A stretch of 64,000 bases of DNA from Rhodococcus sp. OK519 (GTDB lineage: Bacteria; Actinomycetota; Actinomycetes; Mycobacteriales; Mycobacteriaceae). A program made the translations under genes and the position numbers. Of this stretch, positions 26,621 to 35,856 are shown piece after piece. The notes beneath the pieces are model-generated. The model ran no database searches. It saw only the letters and a list, made by a program, of their open reading frames with translations, and was not told the origin of the DNA. Location of the stretch: positions 181,670 through 245,669 of the forward strand of contig NZ_QAOW01000010.1 of assembly GCF_003051005.1 (NCBI RefSeq), written 5' to 3'. The first letter of the stretch is position 1. Each line of letters starts with the position of its first letter.

Positions 26621-26636
26621 GGTACAAATGTGTACC
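26621..26636. promoter_or_regulatory. palindrome GGTACAAATGTGTACC, probable IclR operator (copy 2)
   Basis: This is the same GGTACA-N4-TGTACC inverted repeat as at 25559-25574, here extended to CGGTACA...TGTACCG and located 17 bp before the cysD GTG. Fifteen of 16 positions are identical between the two copies, including three of the four spacer bases. Confidence 0.7.
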
Positions 26637-26653
26637 GACCCGAGGAGTCGTGC

Positions 26654-27580
26654 GTGACACCACTGGCATCCCCGTCCACCTACGAGCTGTCCCACTTGCA
26701 GGCGCTCGAGGCCGAGGCGGTTCACATCTTCCGTGAGGTCGCCGCGACCTTCGAGCGCCCCGTCCTGCTGTTTTCCGGCGGCAAGGACTCGGTGGTGATG
26801 CTGCACGTCGCGGCGAAGGCGTTCTGGCCTGCGCCGCTGCCTCTGCCGGTGATGCACGTCGACACCGGCCACAACTTCGACGAGGTGATCGAGTTCCGCG
26901 ACCGCACTGTGGGACGCCTGGGCTTGAGGCTCGTTGTGGCGAGCGTCGAGGACGACATCGCGGCCGGGCGAGTCATCGACGAGACCGGGCCGCGCGCCAG
27001 CCGGAACCGCCTGCAGACGCACTCGCTGCTGCGCGGCATCCGGGAGAACCGGTTCGACGCCGTGTTCGGCGGAGCGCGCCGCGACGAGGAGAAGGCCCGC
27101 GCCAAGGAGCGCGTCTTCAGCTTCCGCGACGAGTTCGGTCAGTGGGACCCCAAGTCGCAGCGCCCCGAACTGTGGAGCCTCTACAACGGCCGGCATCGCC
27201 GCGGCGAGCACATCCGGGTGTTCCCGCTGTCGAACTGGACCGAGCTCGACATCTGGCAGTACATCCTCGAGGAGGAGATCGAGCTGCCGTCGATCTATTA
27301 CGCGCACCGCCGTCCGGTCGTCGAGCGCGACGGAATGCTGTTGGCGCACACGCGGTTCCTGACCCTGCTGCAAGGGGAGGAGACGCGTGACGAACTCGTG
27401 AGGTTCCGCACCGTCGGCGACGCGACGTGCACCGGCTGCGTCGAGTCGTCGGCGTCCACCGCCGCAGAAGTGGTGACCGAGGTTGCCGCCAGTCGCATCA
27501 CCGAGCGCGGCGCCACCCGCGCGGACGACCGGATCTCCGAGGCCGGCATGGAAGATCGTAAGAAGGAGGGGTACTTCTGA
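26654..27580 (+). CDS. cysD: sulfate adenylyltransferase subunit 2
   Basis: This 308-residue small (catalytic) subunit of ATP sulfurylase forms adenosine 5'-phosphosulfate from ATP and sulfate with CysN. SGGKDSVVML (41-50) is the PP-loop that binds ATP pyrophosphate, GGARRDEEKARAKER is the conserved arginine-rich active-site loop, and the C-terminus RKKEGYF is typical of CysD. The GTG at 26654 has GAGGAG 6 nt upstream. It overlaps the cysNC start by one base. An IclR-type operator precedes the gene. Confidence 0.96.
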   Translation: MTPLASPSTYELSHLQALEAEAVHIFREVAATFERPVLLFSGGKDSVVMLHVAAKAFWPAPLPLPVMHVDTGHNFDEVIEFRDRTVGRLGLRLVVASVEDDIAAGRVIDETGPRASRNRLQTHSLLRGIRENRFDAVFGGARRDEEKARAKERVFSFRDEFGQWDPKSQRPELWSLYNGRHRRGEHIRVFPLSNWTELDIWQYILEEEIELPSIYYAHRRPVVERDGMLLAHTRFLTLLQGEETRDELVRFRTVGDATCTGCVESSASTAAEVVTEVAASRITERGATRADDRISEAGMEDRKKEGYF

Positions 27581-29433
27581 TGGCCCACACCCAGCAACTC
27601 CTCCGGGTCGCGACGGCGGGCAGCGTGGATGACGGCAAGTCGACGCTCATCGGACGGCTCCTGTACGACTCGAAGTCGATCTTCGAGGACCAACTCGAGG
27701 CCGTCGAACGCAGCAGCCGTGAGCGCGGTACCGAGTACACCGACCTGGCGCTGCTCACCGACGGGCTCCGCGCCGAGCGCGAACAGGGCATCACGATCGA
27801 CGTCGCGCACCGCTACTTCGCGACGCCGCAGCGCAAGTTCATCATCGCCGATACCCCCGGCCACGAGCAGTACACCCGCAACATGGTCACCGGCGCCTCG
27901 ACCGCCGATCTCGCGCTGATCCTCGTCGACGCCCGCAAGGGCGTGCTCGAGCAGACGCGTCGGCACGCGTTCCTGTCGACGCTCCTCGGGATCCCACACC
28001 TGGTCCTGTGCGTCAACAAGATGGATCTCGTCGACTGGTCGCAGGAGCGGTTCGAGGAGATCAAGGACGAGTTCGGTCAGTTCGCGACCAAACTCGACGT
28101 CCACGACCTCACGTTCATCCCGGTGTCGGCCCTCAAGGGCGACAACATCGTCACCCGCACCGAGAACATGCCGTGGTACGAGGGTTCGTCACTGCTGCAC
28201 CACCTCGAGGACGTGCACATCGCGTCCGACCGCAACCTCATCGACGCCCGGCTGCCGGTGCAGTACGTCATCCGGCCGCAGCGGCAGACCGACGCCGAAC
28301 TGCACGACTTCCGCGGCTACGCGGGCACCGTGGCCAGCGGCGTGTTCAAGCCCGGCGACGAGGTGGTCGCGTTGCCCTCGGGCTTCACGTCGACCATCGC
28401 CGCGATCTGGGGGCCCGGCGGCGAGCCCGTCAAGGAGGCGTTCGCGCCGTCTGCGGTGTGTGTGCAACTCGCCGACGACCTCGACGTGAGCCGCGGCGAC
28501 ACACTGTGTCGGCCCAATAACCGGCCGCTCGTCGGCCAGGAACTCGACGCGATGGTCTGCTGGCTCACCGAGCAGTCGTCGCTGAGGCCCGACGCTCGAT
28601 ACACCGTGCTGCACACCACCCGTGCCACCAAGGCGCAGGTGGTCCGACTCGATTACCGACTCGACGTCAACACCCTGCACCGCGACGAGACCGCACAGTC
28701 GCTGACGCTCAACGAGATCGGCCGCATCCAGCTCCGCACCCAGCAGCCGCTGCTGTTCGATCCGTACCGGCGCAACCGGGTGACCGGCAGCTTCATCCTC
28801 GTCGACGAGACGACCGGCAACACCGTCGCCGCCGGCATGATCACCGGACCCACCCTCAAGGAATCGAAGGTGGTGTGGCACTCGGCGGCGGTGTCCCGCG
28901 ACGAGCGGGCCACCCGCGGGACGACGGTGTGGCTGACGGGACTGTCCGCATCCGGCAAGTCCACCGTCGCAGTGGAACTCGAACGTCGACTCGTCGCCGC
29001 CGGGGTGCCCGCGTATCGTCTCGACGGCGACAACCTGCGGCACGGCCTCAACGTCGACCTCGGGTTCAGTGCGCAGGACCGCGCCGAGAACGTCCGACGC
29101 GTCGGCGCCGTCGCGCAGTTGCTGGCCGACGGCGGCATGGTCGCGGTCGCGTCGCTCATCAGCCCGTACCGCGAGGATCGCGATCGGGTGCGCCGGCTGC
29201 ACGAGGAGGCCGGCCTGCCGTTCGTCGAGGTGTTCGTCGACACCCCGATCGAAGAGTGCGAGGCGCGCGACCCCAAGGGCATGTACGCGAAGGCACGCGC
29301 AGGCGAAATCACCGGATTCACCGGCGTCGACGATCCGTACGAGGCGCCCGAGCACGCCGAGATGGTTCTGCGGCCCGAGGATGGGGACCCGGTCGCGCAG
29401 GCTGCCGCGATCATGGAGTATCTGAACCTGTGA
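27580..29433 (+). CDS. cysNC: bifunctional sulfate adenylyltransferase subunit 1 / adenylylsulfate kinase
   Basis: In this 617-residue fusion, residues 1 to about 430 are CysN, an EF-Tu-like GTPase with G1 [22 protein letters not shown] (G3) and NKMDLVDW (G4). It drives APS formation with CysD. Residues about 447-617 are CysC, APS kinase, with P-loop [10 protein letters not shown] and the signature [11 protein letters not shown], making PAPS, the sulfate donor for sulfotransferases. The fusion is common in actinobacteria and proteobacteria. ATG overlaps the cysD TGA by one base, and the stop overlaps cysQ (GTGA). PAPS made here could feed the sulfotransferase encoded at 22414-23562. Confidence 0.96.
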   Translation: MAHTQQLLRVATAGSVDDGKSTLIGRLLYDSKSIFEDQLEAVERSSRERGTEYTDLALLTDGLRAEREQGITIDVAHRYFATPQRKFIIADTPGHEQYTRNMVTGASTADLALILVDARKGVLEQTRRHAFLSTLLGIPHLVLCVNKMDLVDWSQERFEEIKDEFGQFATKLDVHDLTFIPVSALKGDNIVTRTENMPWYEGSSLLHHLEDVHIASDRNLIDARLPVQYVIRPQRQTDAELHDFRGYAGTVASGVFKPGDEVVALPSGFTSTIAAIWGPGGEPVKEAFAPSAVCVQLADDLDVSRGDTLCRPNNRPLVGQELDAMVCWLTEQSSLRPDARYTVLHTTRATKAQVVRLDYRLDVNTLHRDETAQSLTLNEIGRIQLRTQQPLLFDPYRRNRVTGSFILVDETTGNTVAAGMITGPTLKESKVVWHSAAVSRDERATRGTTVWLTGLSASGKSTVAVELERRLVAAGVPAYRLDGDNLRHGLNVDLGFSAQDRAENVRRVGAVAQLLADGGMVAVASLISPYREDRDRVRRLHEEAGLPFVEVFVDTPIEECEARDPKGMYAKARAGEITGFTGVDDPYEAPEHAEMVLRPEDGDPVAQAAAIMEYLNL

Positions 29434-30545
29434 GCACCGACGCCGAACTCGCCGCCGAACTCGCCGCCCGCGCGGGAGATCTCCTACTGGACCTGCGCGC
29501 CCGCGAACTGGGGGAGACTCCGCTCGACACCGCGGCCGCCAAGGAACTGGGCCGACGCGGCGACAAGGCCGCCAACGCCCTCCTGCTGGAGGCACTCGCG
29601 GCCGAACGTCCCGACGACGCCGTGCTGTCCGAGGAGTCTGCGGACGACGCTGCGCGACTGGAGAACCCGCGCGTGTGGATCATCGACCCGCTCGACGGCT
29701 CCCGCGAGTACGGCCTGGCCGGACGATCCGACTGGGCAGTACACGTCGCACTGTGGGATCGCGGAGCGGGCATCACCGCCGCCGCGGTCGCGCAACCCGC
29801 GCGCGGTGAGGTCTACGTCAGCGGAGTTGCGCGGGCGACGCCGTCGGGCCGCGACCGTCCCCGAATTCTGGTGAGCGACAGCCGGCCTCCGGAGTTCGTC
29901 GGTGCGCTTGCGCGCCGGGTGGGCGCCGATGTCGCACCCATGGGCTCGGCGGGGGCGAAGGCCATGGCGGTCCTGCGCGGCGACGCCGACGCGTACGTGC
30001 ATGCCGGCGGGCAGTGGGAGTGGGATTCGGCCGCCCCGGTCGGCGTCGCACTCGCGGCCGGACTGCACTGCTCCCGCATCGACGGGACGCCGCTGCAGTA
30101 CAACGAGGCGCACCCCTATCTGCCGGACCTGCTGATCTGCCGACGCGATCTCGCCGTGCCACTGCTCGCGGGCATCGCCGAGGAGACCGGCGGGCCCACC
30201 GACAGCCCACGTGTGGCGATGGCGCGCGAGTACCTCGACTCGCTCGTCACACACGACGCGAGCAAGGTGCGCCTCGCCCGGCACTGTCACCGCTACGAGA
30301 ACGGCCAGCGCACAGGCGACTCCGGAGACGAGATCCGCTCGATGCTCGAGACCGGTGGGCAGTACCGGCCGATCAGCGGCATCCGGGATCTCGAGTTCCG
30401 CGAGTGGGGTGCCGATGTTGTCGCCCGATTCCTACTCGACATGACCGCCGGCCGCGATACCTTGACCGTCGCGATCACCGAGCACTTCGCTATCCCCAGC
30501 GCGGAGATCGAGGCGATCACCGCGATCATCGAACCCCGGCCGTAG
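29430..30545 (+). CDS. cysQ: CysQ-like 3'-phosphoadenosine-phosphate phosphatase fused to an NTF2-like C-terminal domain
   Basis: In this 371-residue protein, residues 1 to about 250 are an inositol-monophosphatase-fold phosphatase. EESADD and DPLDGSREY give the metal-binding Glu and DPxDG motif, and WEWDSAAP is the WDxAA motif. It would recycle PAP or hydrolyse PAPS, setting the PAPS pool. From about residue 259 an extra 113-residue domain follows ([47 protein letters not shown]) that looks like a SnoaL/NTF2-type alpha+beta cone fold. Free CysQ proteins are about 250-270 residues, so this is a fusion. The GTG overlaps the cysNC stop. Confidence 0.88.
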   Translation: MSTDAELAAELAARAGDLLLDLRARELGETPLDTAAAKELGRRGDKAANALLLEALAAERPDDAVLSEESADDAARLENPRVWIIDPLDGSREYGLAGRSDWAVHVALWDRGAGITAAAVAQPARGEVYVSGVARATPSGRDRPRILVSDSRPPEFVGALARRVGADVAPMGSAGAKAMAVLRGDADAYVHAGGQWEWDSAAPVGVALAAGLHCSRIDGTPLQYNEAHPYLPDLLICRRDLAVPLLAGIAEETGGPTDSPRVAMAREYLDSLVTHDASKVRLARHCHRYENGQRTGDSGDEIRSMLETGGQYRPISGIRDLEFREWGADVVARFLLDMTAGRDTLTVAITEHFAIPSAEIEAITAIIEPRP

Positions 30546-30547
30546 AG

Positions 30548-31021
30548 TCATGCGCTCGGCGCCTCGCGCGCGAGTGAGGCGCCGAGCGCGTCGAGCAGCA
30601 GATTGGTGCCCTCCTCGCGGGACCGGGCGTTGTCGTGGCCGTCGAGGAACACGCCCTGCTCCGTCATGACCAGGCGGGTGCCGTTGCCGGACGAGAAGAA
30701 CTCGATCGTCGCCAGTGACACCGACGTCCGGACGTCGTCCATGTGCATGTCGTACGTGTAGACGATCCGTTCGTTCGGGACGATGTCCTGGTACGTCGCG
30801 GAAAACGCGTGTACGGGGCCGCCTTTCGCGCCGCCGCTGACGGTTTCTCGCCCACCCACTCGGAAATCCATCGTGGCGGCGTTCGACACCCACTCGTCGG
30901 GGTGGGTGAACCAGCGCGCTTTCGCGTCGGGATCGGCGAACGCGTGGAACACGCGGGCGGGGCGGGCGTCGTAGACGCGTTCGATGACGAATGTGGAATG
31001 GGTGACAGATCGGGTGGTCAC
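30548..31021 (-). CDS. SRPBCC (AHSA1-like) domain protein
   Basis: This 157-residue START/Bet v1-fold protein of the activator-of-Hsp90-ATPase-1-like group has [25 protein letters not shown] as its signature opening and [28 protein letters not shown] at the C-terminus. The fold makes a hydrophobic pocket. The ligand is unknown. The GTG start overlaps the stop of the ArsR-type gene, the usual pairing in which the repressor controls the SRPBCC protein. The stop lies 2 bp from the cysQ stop (convergent). Confidence 0.92.
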   Translation of the reverse strand: MTTRSVTHSTFVIERVYDARPARVFHAFADPDAKARWFTHPDEWVSNAATMDFRVGGRETVSGGAKGGPVHAFSATYQDIVPNERIVYTYDMHMDDVRTSVSLATIEFFSSGNGTRLVMTEQGVFLDGHDNARSREEGTNLLLDALGASLAREAPSA

Positions 31022-31371
31022 GGAGACTCCTCGATTCTCGGTGCAGCGTCAGGCTCGGCGAGGTACTCGCCGAGCCGGTCGAGGCGACGCTCGGTACTCG
31101 TGCGTCGCCCGGCAATCCACTGCCCGGCCCCGTCCAGGGCATCCGGCGCGAGATGGCAGGTCCGGGTGCGGCCGATCTTCTCCGACCGCACCAGGCCACT
31201 GGCCTCGAGTACCTGGAGATGCTGCACGACGGCGGGCAGCGACATGTCGAGCGGGGCCGCGAGTTCGCTGACCGTCGCCGGGCTGCGGCTCAGCCGCTCG
31301 ACCATCCCGCGTCGACTCGGATCCGACAGAGCGTGGAACACCCCGTCGAGCGGCGCGGAATACTTAAGCAC
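31018..31371 (-). CDS. ArsR-family winged-helix repressor
   Basis: In this 117-residue ArsR/SmtB-fold regulator the helix-turn-helix is at about residues 32-65 ([29 protein letters not shown]) followed by the wing [14 protein letters not shown]. No Cys metal site is visible, matching the non-metal subgroup partnered with SRPBCC proteins. The GTG start lies inside the spacer of a perfect 12-bp inverted repeat and has no Shine-Dalgarno, so the mRNA is probably leaderless and binding of the repressor would cover its own start site. Confidence 0.92.
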   Translation of the reverse strand: MLKYSAPLDGVFHALSDPSRRGMVERLSRSPATVSELAAPLDMSLPAVVQHLQVLEASGLVRSEKIGRTRTCHLAPDALDGAGQWIAGRRTSTERRLDRLGEYLAEPDAAPRIEESP

Positions 31372-31386
31372 GTACTTAAGTATTCC
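31357..31386. promoter_or_regulatory. perfect 12-bp inverted repeat over the ArsR start codon
   Basis: GGAATACTTAAG (31357-31368), a 6-nt spacer and CTTAAGTATTCC (31375-31386) form a perfect palindrome. The regulator's GTG start (31371-31369, minus strand) sits in the spacer and the upstream arm supplies a TACTTA-type -10 region. This is a clear candidate autoregulatory operator. Confidence 0.75.
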
Positions 31387-31431
31387 CGCTCGGCGACCGA
31401 AGTCAAGGCGTCGAAGCGAAGGCGATGACTG

Positions 31432-34400
31432 TCAGAAGCGCAGCGCCATCGGACCCGGATTCCACAGCCCCGAGCGCCGCTCCGACACCGTCGTGACCTC
31501 GGCGGGTACCGCGGACTCGTCGCGCGGAGTGAACCGTTCGATCTGGCCCCAGTCGCGGCGCCAGTCGTGATTCAGATACGACGGGATCGTCTCGGCCGAC
31601 AACAGCTGATCGGTCCAGCCCAGCGGGCCGCCGCCGTAGTGGTCCTGCCACCGGTTCGTCGAGACCGCGCCGGGGCGGTCGGGAAGGATTCGGTAGCCGG
31701 GAACCTCGGCGACACCGTTCAGGTGCGAGAAGGGCTGCTGGCACGGGAACTGGAGTCCCACGGCCCAGTCCGCGAGCACCGGGGTGTCGGAGCCGACGAC
31801 CGCCTGGAGGGTTCGCGTCTGCGGAACGCGCGGCGGAGTGACCGCGAGCCATTGATCGGGATCGCGGTCCTCGTCGGCGGCGACGAGACGGACCGCGTCG
31901 GCTTCCCCGGGCAACTGATTCAGCGGGACCCGCACGTTGCGCCACGACGGCTCGGGCCCGATGTCGAAGGGCAGAGCCCGGCCCAGGACGTCCACCGAAC
32001 CGTCGGGCCGGCGGACACCGTACTCGAGTTCCAGGTCCTGGCCGTACGTGACAATGCCGTCGGAGTCCGTCGAGCGGATCCGCCCGGCGACGGCAATCGA
32101 GACGATGTCGCCGCGGGTGCCGTCGTCGCCGACGGCCGGCAGACCGTACCAGCCGCTGACCAGCGTCGCGGCGGTCTGCTCGCCGGTGCGGTAGCTACCG
32201 AGCACGGGCGTGGTGGCGGGGTCGAGCCCGTACGGCAGCGCGACGGTGCTGCCGTTGATGCCCACCGAGCCCTCACCGCCGCCCGTTCCGGCCGCGGTGT
32301 CGGTCGTGGTGGTCGTCGTGTCGGGGTTGACCAGGTTCGCGGTGCCCGACGCCGCGGTCTCCGCATCGGCGCTGAGATCCGAGGCGACGCCGCCCGGTCG
32401 GAAGCCGGTGGACTCGGTGCCCGCGAGCGTGGTCGCCACGTCGCCCGAGAGCGGTCGCAGCATCGACGCGTTCGGATCGGACTCGAGCAGCACGTCGTTC
32501 GCGAGCCCGCAGTTCTGGCCACGCAGCGCATCGAAGTTCGATCTGCCGACCGAGTACGCGGGGTACTGGCTCACCGCGCCCTTCGCGAGTGAGAGCACCT
32601 CGAACAACACCATCGCGGCGGCGGCGATCGTCAGCGGCGGCAGCGCCCACAACCGCCTGGTGCGGGAACCCGGTGCGGGGACAGGGGACTCGCGGAGGTG
32701 ACACCACGTCGCGACCCCGACCATCAGGATCGCCCCTCCGAACAGGACGGTCGCGGCGCCGGTGCCTGCGAGCGACGGCGGCTTGTCGAACCACGGCACA
32801 CCCCACGCCGAGACGTACCAGTAGTTGTTCGTTCCGATGAAGGTCATCGCCAGGAGGAACAGGACTCCCGCTGCGAACAGTGCGCGGTTTCGGGGCGAGC
32901 GCAGCACGGCCGTGCCGACGGCGACGGCCGTGAGCACGGCGAGGGCACCCGCCAGTCCGGCGAAGATTCCGAGATGATGCGTCCACTTGGTGGGCGTGAA
33001 CATCATCAGGGCGACGGCGCCGAGCGTGACTCCGATGATGCGGCGCGACGGACCGGCCGAGGTGCCGGGGATGCGTCCTCCCTTGCGGAGGATCGCGAGG
33101 ATGCCGACCGCGAGTCCCAGGAACATCACGAAGATGCCGAACCGTCGCGAGAGGGAACCGTCGGCGGTGTCGTTGAGCAGCCACTGGTAGCGCAGGTTCT
33201 CGCTGAACCACTTCTCGCTCGGCCCGCCGGCGACGTGCGCGTCCTGCATGGCCGGGACGACCGCGAGTGTCTGGTCGGCGAAGATCGCGACGAGGATGAC
33301 GGTGCCGGACGCCAGGATCGGCAGCAGCAGTGCCGCAAAGCCGACGGTCTTGGCGCGAGCGATGACGATCCGCAGCAGCGGGCGCAGCCCCGCGAGCAGT
33401 GCAGCGAAACAGATGACGCCGGACGGCCCGACCGAGAGTGTCGCCGCGGCGACGAGGATCGCAACCGCCACCGGCAGCAGTCGCCGGGTCGCGATCGCCC
33501 GTTCCACCGAGCACCAGGTGAGCAGCACGCCGGCCGCGACCATCGGTTCCGGACGCAGGCCGTTGTTGTACGGCAACCACACCGCGAGGAAGGCCAGGGC
33601 GCCGGTCCACAACACGATCCTGTTCGACCGCGCCGCCGCACCCAGTCGGGGCACCACCTCCCGGCTGAGCACCAGCCACGTCACGATGCCGGCGACCAGC
33701 GCAGGCAGGCGCACCCACACGCTGGCGTTCCAGATGTCGTCCAGCCAGCCGAAGACGTAGTAGTACGGGGTGCCGAACGGGGTCTCCGGCACGCCGAAGT
33801 AGCGGAAGTAGTTGGACATGTAGCCGGACGACTGCGCCGAGCGGGCCATCGTGTACTGGTAGCCGTCGTCGGCGGTGGTCGCCCCGATGAAGTGCCACAG
33901 CACCAGCGTTCCGATGACGGCGACGTCCACGACCCCGAAGCGCCACCACCGGGCGGGCAGGAATCGGCGTGCCCGACGGCCGTCCGTGAGGTCGAGTCGG
34001 TGCAGCGCGACCAGTGCCAGCAGCGTGGCCAGCACGGTCACGACCATCGCGAAGATCTTGACCAGCGTCGGCGTCGTCGAGAACCGAGTGTCGAGCGGAG
34101 CGGTCACTTCCAGGCCTGCCGGCGCGGCACCCTCGAGATCGCTGAACACGCCGACCATCTGCGGGCGGACATCGCTGTCGACGGTCTTCGTCGTCAACTC
34201 CCCGCCGGGACCGGTGATCGACGCCGTCGTCCTTACCGACGTGGACGAGACCACGATCGCGCAATCCTTGCCCCGCAGTTCCGAGAGCGGAGTCGAGATC
34301 AGCGACCTGTCGCGCAGGATCACGTCGAGGCGGGCGGGCGCGGACTCCGACCCGGCGACAGTCTTGGCGATGAGGCCGTACTGTTCGGTTCCCGGCGCGC

Positions 34401-34719
34401 CGGCGGGGATCGTCGAGACCAGCACGCCGCCGGAGTCGAGACCGGCGGCCGTCGCACACGGGATCCGCGCGTCGAAGGTGAAGGGCGCGTACGAGACCAG
34501 GGGCGCCTCGACGCTGCGCGTCGACCCGTTCTGAGGCCACGAGAGCGTCGACTGGTCCTGGTTGACCGGCAGCAGCGGGATCGCCACGGCCGACAGCACG
34601 CCGATGATGCCGGCGAGGATGGCAATCAGCCGTGCGCGCCGAACGTCCCACCACCCCTGCCGTGCAGGTTCGGGTTCTCGTGACGCCTTCTTTGCGGATG
34701 CATGTTCCGCCCCCACCAT
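31432..34719 (-). CDS. EmbC-type arabinosyltransferase
   Basis: This protein of about 1095 residues is a GT-C glycosyltransferase of the Emb family, which adds arabinofuranose from decaprenyl-phosphoarabinose to arabinogalactan or lipoarabinomannan outside the membrane. One N-terminal helix (near residue 35), a periplasmic jelly-roll and a bundle of about 12 further helices are visible. The loop ATTADDGYQYTMAR near residue 283 has the paired Asp of the GT-C active site. A C-terminal carbohydrate-binding region runs to the end, with WRRDWGQIERF. ATG at 34719 is used. A GTG at 34731 (8 nt after TACCAT) or a TTG at 34752 are alternatives. It stands alone, without embA/B or aftA neighbours. Confidence 0.92.
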   Translation of the reverse strand: MVGAEHASAKKASREPEPARQGWWDVRRARLIAILAGIIGVLSAVAIPLLPVNQDQSTLSWPQNGSTRSVEAPLVSYAPFTFDARIPCATAAGLDSGGVLVSTIPAGAPGTEQYGLIAKTVAGSESAPARLDVILRDRSLISTPLSELRGKDCAIVVSSTSVRTTASITGPGGELTTKTVDSDVRPQMVGVFSDLEGAAPAGLEVTAPLDTRFSTTPTLVKIFAMVVTVLATLLALVALHRLDLTDGRRARRFLPARWWRFGVVDVAVIGTLVLWHFIGATTADDGYQYTMARSAQSSGYMSNYFRYFGVPETPFGTPYYYVFGWLDDIWNASVWVRLPALVAGIVTWLVLSREVVPRLGAAARSNRIVLWTGALAFLAVWLPYNNGLRPEPMVAAGVLLTWCSVERAIATRRLLPVAVAILVAAATLSVGPSGVICFAALLAGLRPLLRIVIARAKTVGFAALLLPILASGTVILVAIFADQTLAVVPAMQDAHVAGGPSEKWFSENLRYQWLLNDTADGSLSRRFGIFVMFLGLAVGILAILRKGGRIPGTSAGPSRRIIGVTLGAVALMMFTPTKWTHHLGIFAGLAGALAVLTAVAVGTAVLRSPRNRALFAAGVLFLLAMTFIGTNNYWYVSAWGVPWFDKPPSLAGTGAATVLFGGAILMVGVATWCHLRESPVPAPGSRTRRLWALPPLTIAAAAMVLFEVLSLAKGAVSQYPAYSVGRSNFDALRGQNCGLANDVLLESDPNASMLRPLSGDVATTLAGTESTGFRPGGVASDLSADAETAASGTANLVNPDTTTTTTDTAAGTGGGEGSVGINGSTVALPYGLDPATTPVLGSYRTGEQTAATLVSGWYGLPAVGDDGTRGDIVSIAVAGRIRSTDSDGIVTYGQDLELEYGVRRPDGSVDVLGRALPFDIGPEPSWRNVRVPLNQLPGEADAVRLVAADEDRDPDQWLAVTPPRVPQTRTLQAVVGSDTPVLADWAVGLQFPCQQPFSHLNGVAEVPGYRILPDRPGAVSTNRWQDHYGGGPLGWTDQLLSAETIPSYLNHDWRRDWGQIERFTPRDESAVPAEVTTVSERRSGLWNPGPMALRF

Positions 34720-34810
34720 GCTGTCGACCACGAGAAGGGATGGTAACCGCAATCACACTTTCCGCCGCGCGCCCGCACCGTGCCGCCCCGGATTCCGGCA
34801 ATTCGCCGGG

Positions 34811-34816
34811 TACAAC
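34811..34816 (+). promoter_or_regulatory. -10 element TACAAC for a leaderless oxidoreductase gene
   Basis: TACAAC ends 6 nt before the ATG at 34823 and there is no Shine-Dalgarno, consistent with a leaderless transcript. Confidence 0.5.
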
Positions 34817-34822
34817 GGACGG

Positions 34823-35848
34823 ATGAAGGTCTACACCGGAACCGATCCCGCGATGAACCTGTCGGATGTGGCCGTCTTCGCGCGGCGCGCCGAAGCGACC
34901 GGCTACGACGGCTTGCACGTCTCGGAAACGGTGCACGACCCGTTCCTCCTCGCACTGCTGGCGCTGCAGGCGACCGAACGGATCGTGGTCCGCACCTCCA
35001 TCGCGCTCGCCTTCGTGCGCAGTCCACTGCTGACCGCCTACACCGCCTGGGACCTGTCGAAGATGTCCGGCGGGCGATTCCACCTGGGCCTCGGCAGCCA
35101 GATCAAGCAGAACATCGAGGAGCGGTACGCGATGCCGTGGACCGCGCCCGCCGCGGCGATGCGCGAGTACGTCGGCGTCGTGCGGGCCTCGTTCGAGACG
35201 TTCCGGACCGGGGAACTCGTTGCGTACGAGGGGGATCGGTACCGCTTCACCCGGATGCAGCCGTACTTCAACCCGGGCCCGGACGACGACACCGCGGTCC
35301 CGCCGATCTATCTCGGTGGCGTCGGGCAGCGCATGTGCCGGGTCGTGGGGGAGTGCGCAGACGGCCTCGTGACCCACCCCACCAACTCCGATCCGCAGTA
35401 CCTCGCCGAAGAATGCCTCCCCGCCGTCGCCGAGGGCGCAGCGGCGGTGGGGCGCTCACTCGACGGGTTCGACGTCGTCGCCGGGTTGCAGGTCATCACC
35501 GGGTCAACCGACGCGGACGTCGCCGACGAACGCGAACGACGCCGCAAACTGTTCGCGTTCCTGTACTCGACGCCCGCCTACCGCGGTGCGCTCGAGCGTC
35601 ACGGGTTTCCCGGCCTCCAGGCACAACTCGCCGACCTGGTACGCCGTGCGGACTGGGACCGGTTGCGCGACATCGTGACCGACGACGTCCTCTCCGCGAT
35701 CGTCCCGACCGCGCGCTACGACACTCTGGCCGCCGCGATCCGCGGACGTCTGGACGGCGTCGCACAGGGTGTCACGCTGGCGCTACCCGAGAACCCCGAT
35801 CAGGATCGTCGGATGGCCGACGTGGTCGCCGAGTTGCAAACCGGATAG
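34823..35848 (+). CDS. luciferase-like (LLM class) oxidoreductase, probably F420-dependent
   Basis: This 341-residue TIM-barrel protein of the luciferase-like monooxygenase superfamily has the opening MKVYTGTDPAMNLSDV, YDGLHVSETVHDPFL, and the barrel strand SGGRFHLGLGSQIKQNIEERY, which match the actinobacterial F420-dependent subgroup rather than FMN luciferases. It probably transfers hydride between F420 and an unknown alcohol, aldehyde or enone. The ATG is chosen because a -10 hexamer ends 6 nt before it. It is divergent from the arabinosyltransferase and followed after 8 bp by a membrane-protein gene. Cofactor choice is inferred. Confidence 0.88.
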   Translation: MKVYTGTDPAMNLSDVAVFARRAEATGYDGLHVSETVHDPFLLALLALQATERIVVRTSIALAFVRSPLLTAYTAWDLSKMSGGRFHLGLGSQIKQNIEERYAMPWTAPAAAMREYVGVVRASFETFRTGELVAYEGDRYRFTRMQPYFNPGPDDDTAVPPIYLGGVGQRMCRVVGECADGLVTHPTNSDPQYLAEECLPAVAEGAAAVGRSLDGFDVVAGLQVITGSTDADVADERERRRKLFAFLYSTPAYRGALERHGFPGLQAQLADLVRRADWDRLRDIVTDDVLSAIVPTARYDTLAAAIRGRLDGVAQGVTLALPENPDQDRRMADVVAELQTG

Positions 35849-35856
35849 GGAGTGGA

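Noticed and set aside
32698..34683. A 661-codon open frame on the plus strand opposite the arabinosyltransferase gene
   Set aside because: The composition (Arg, Gln, His, Asp-rich, no hydrophobic core) is that of an antisense shadow.
34809..34816. GGTACAAC as a third IclR operator
   Set aside because: Only one half-site is present and no TGTACC follows at the right spacing. It is better read as a -10 element.
32273..35377. A very long open frame (over 1000 codons) on the minus strand within and beyond the arabinosyltransferase gene
   Set aside because: It is a GC-bias shadow. Its translation is Arg/Gly-rich low complexity, while the frame 31432-34719 encodes a recognisable Emb protein.
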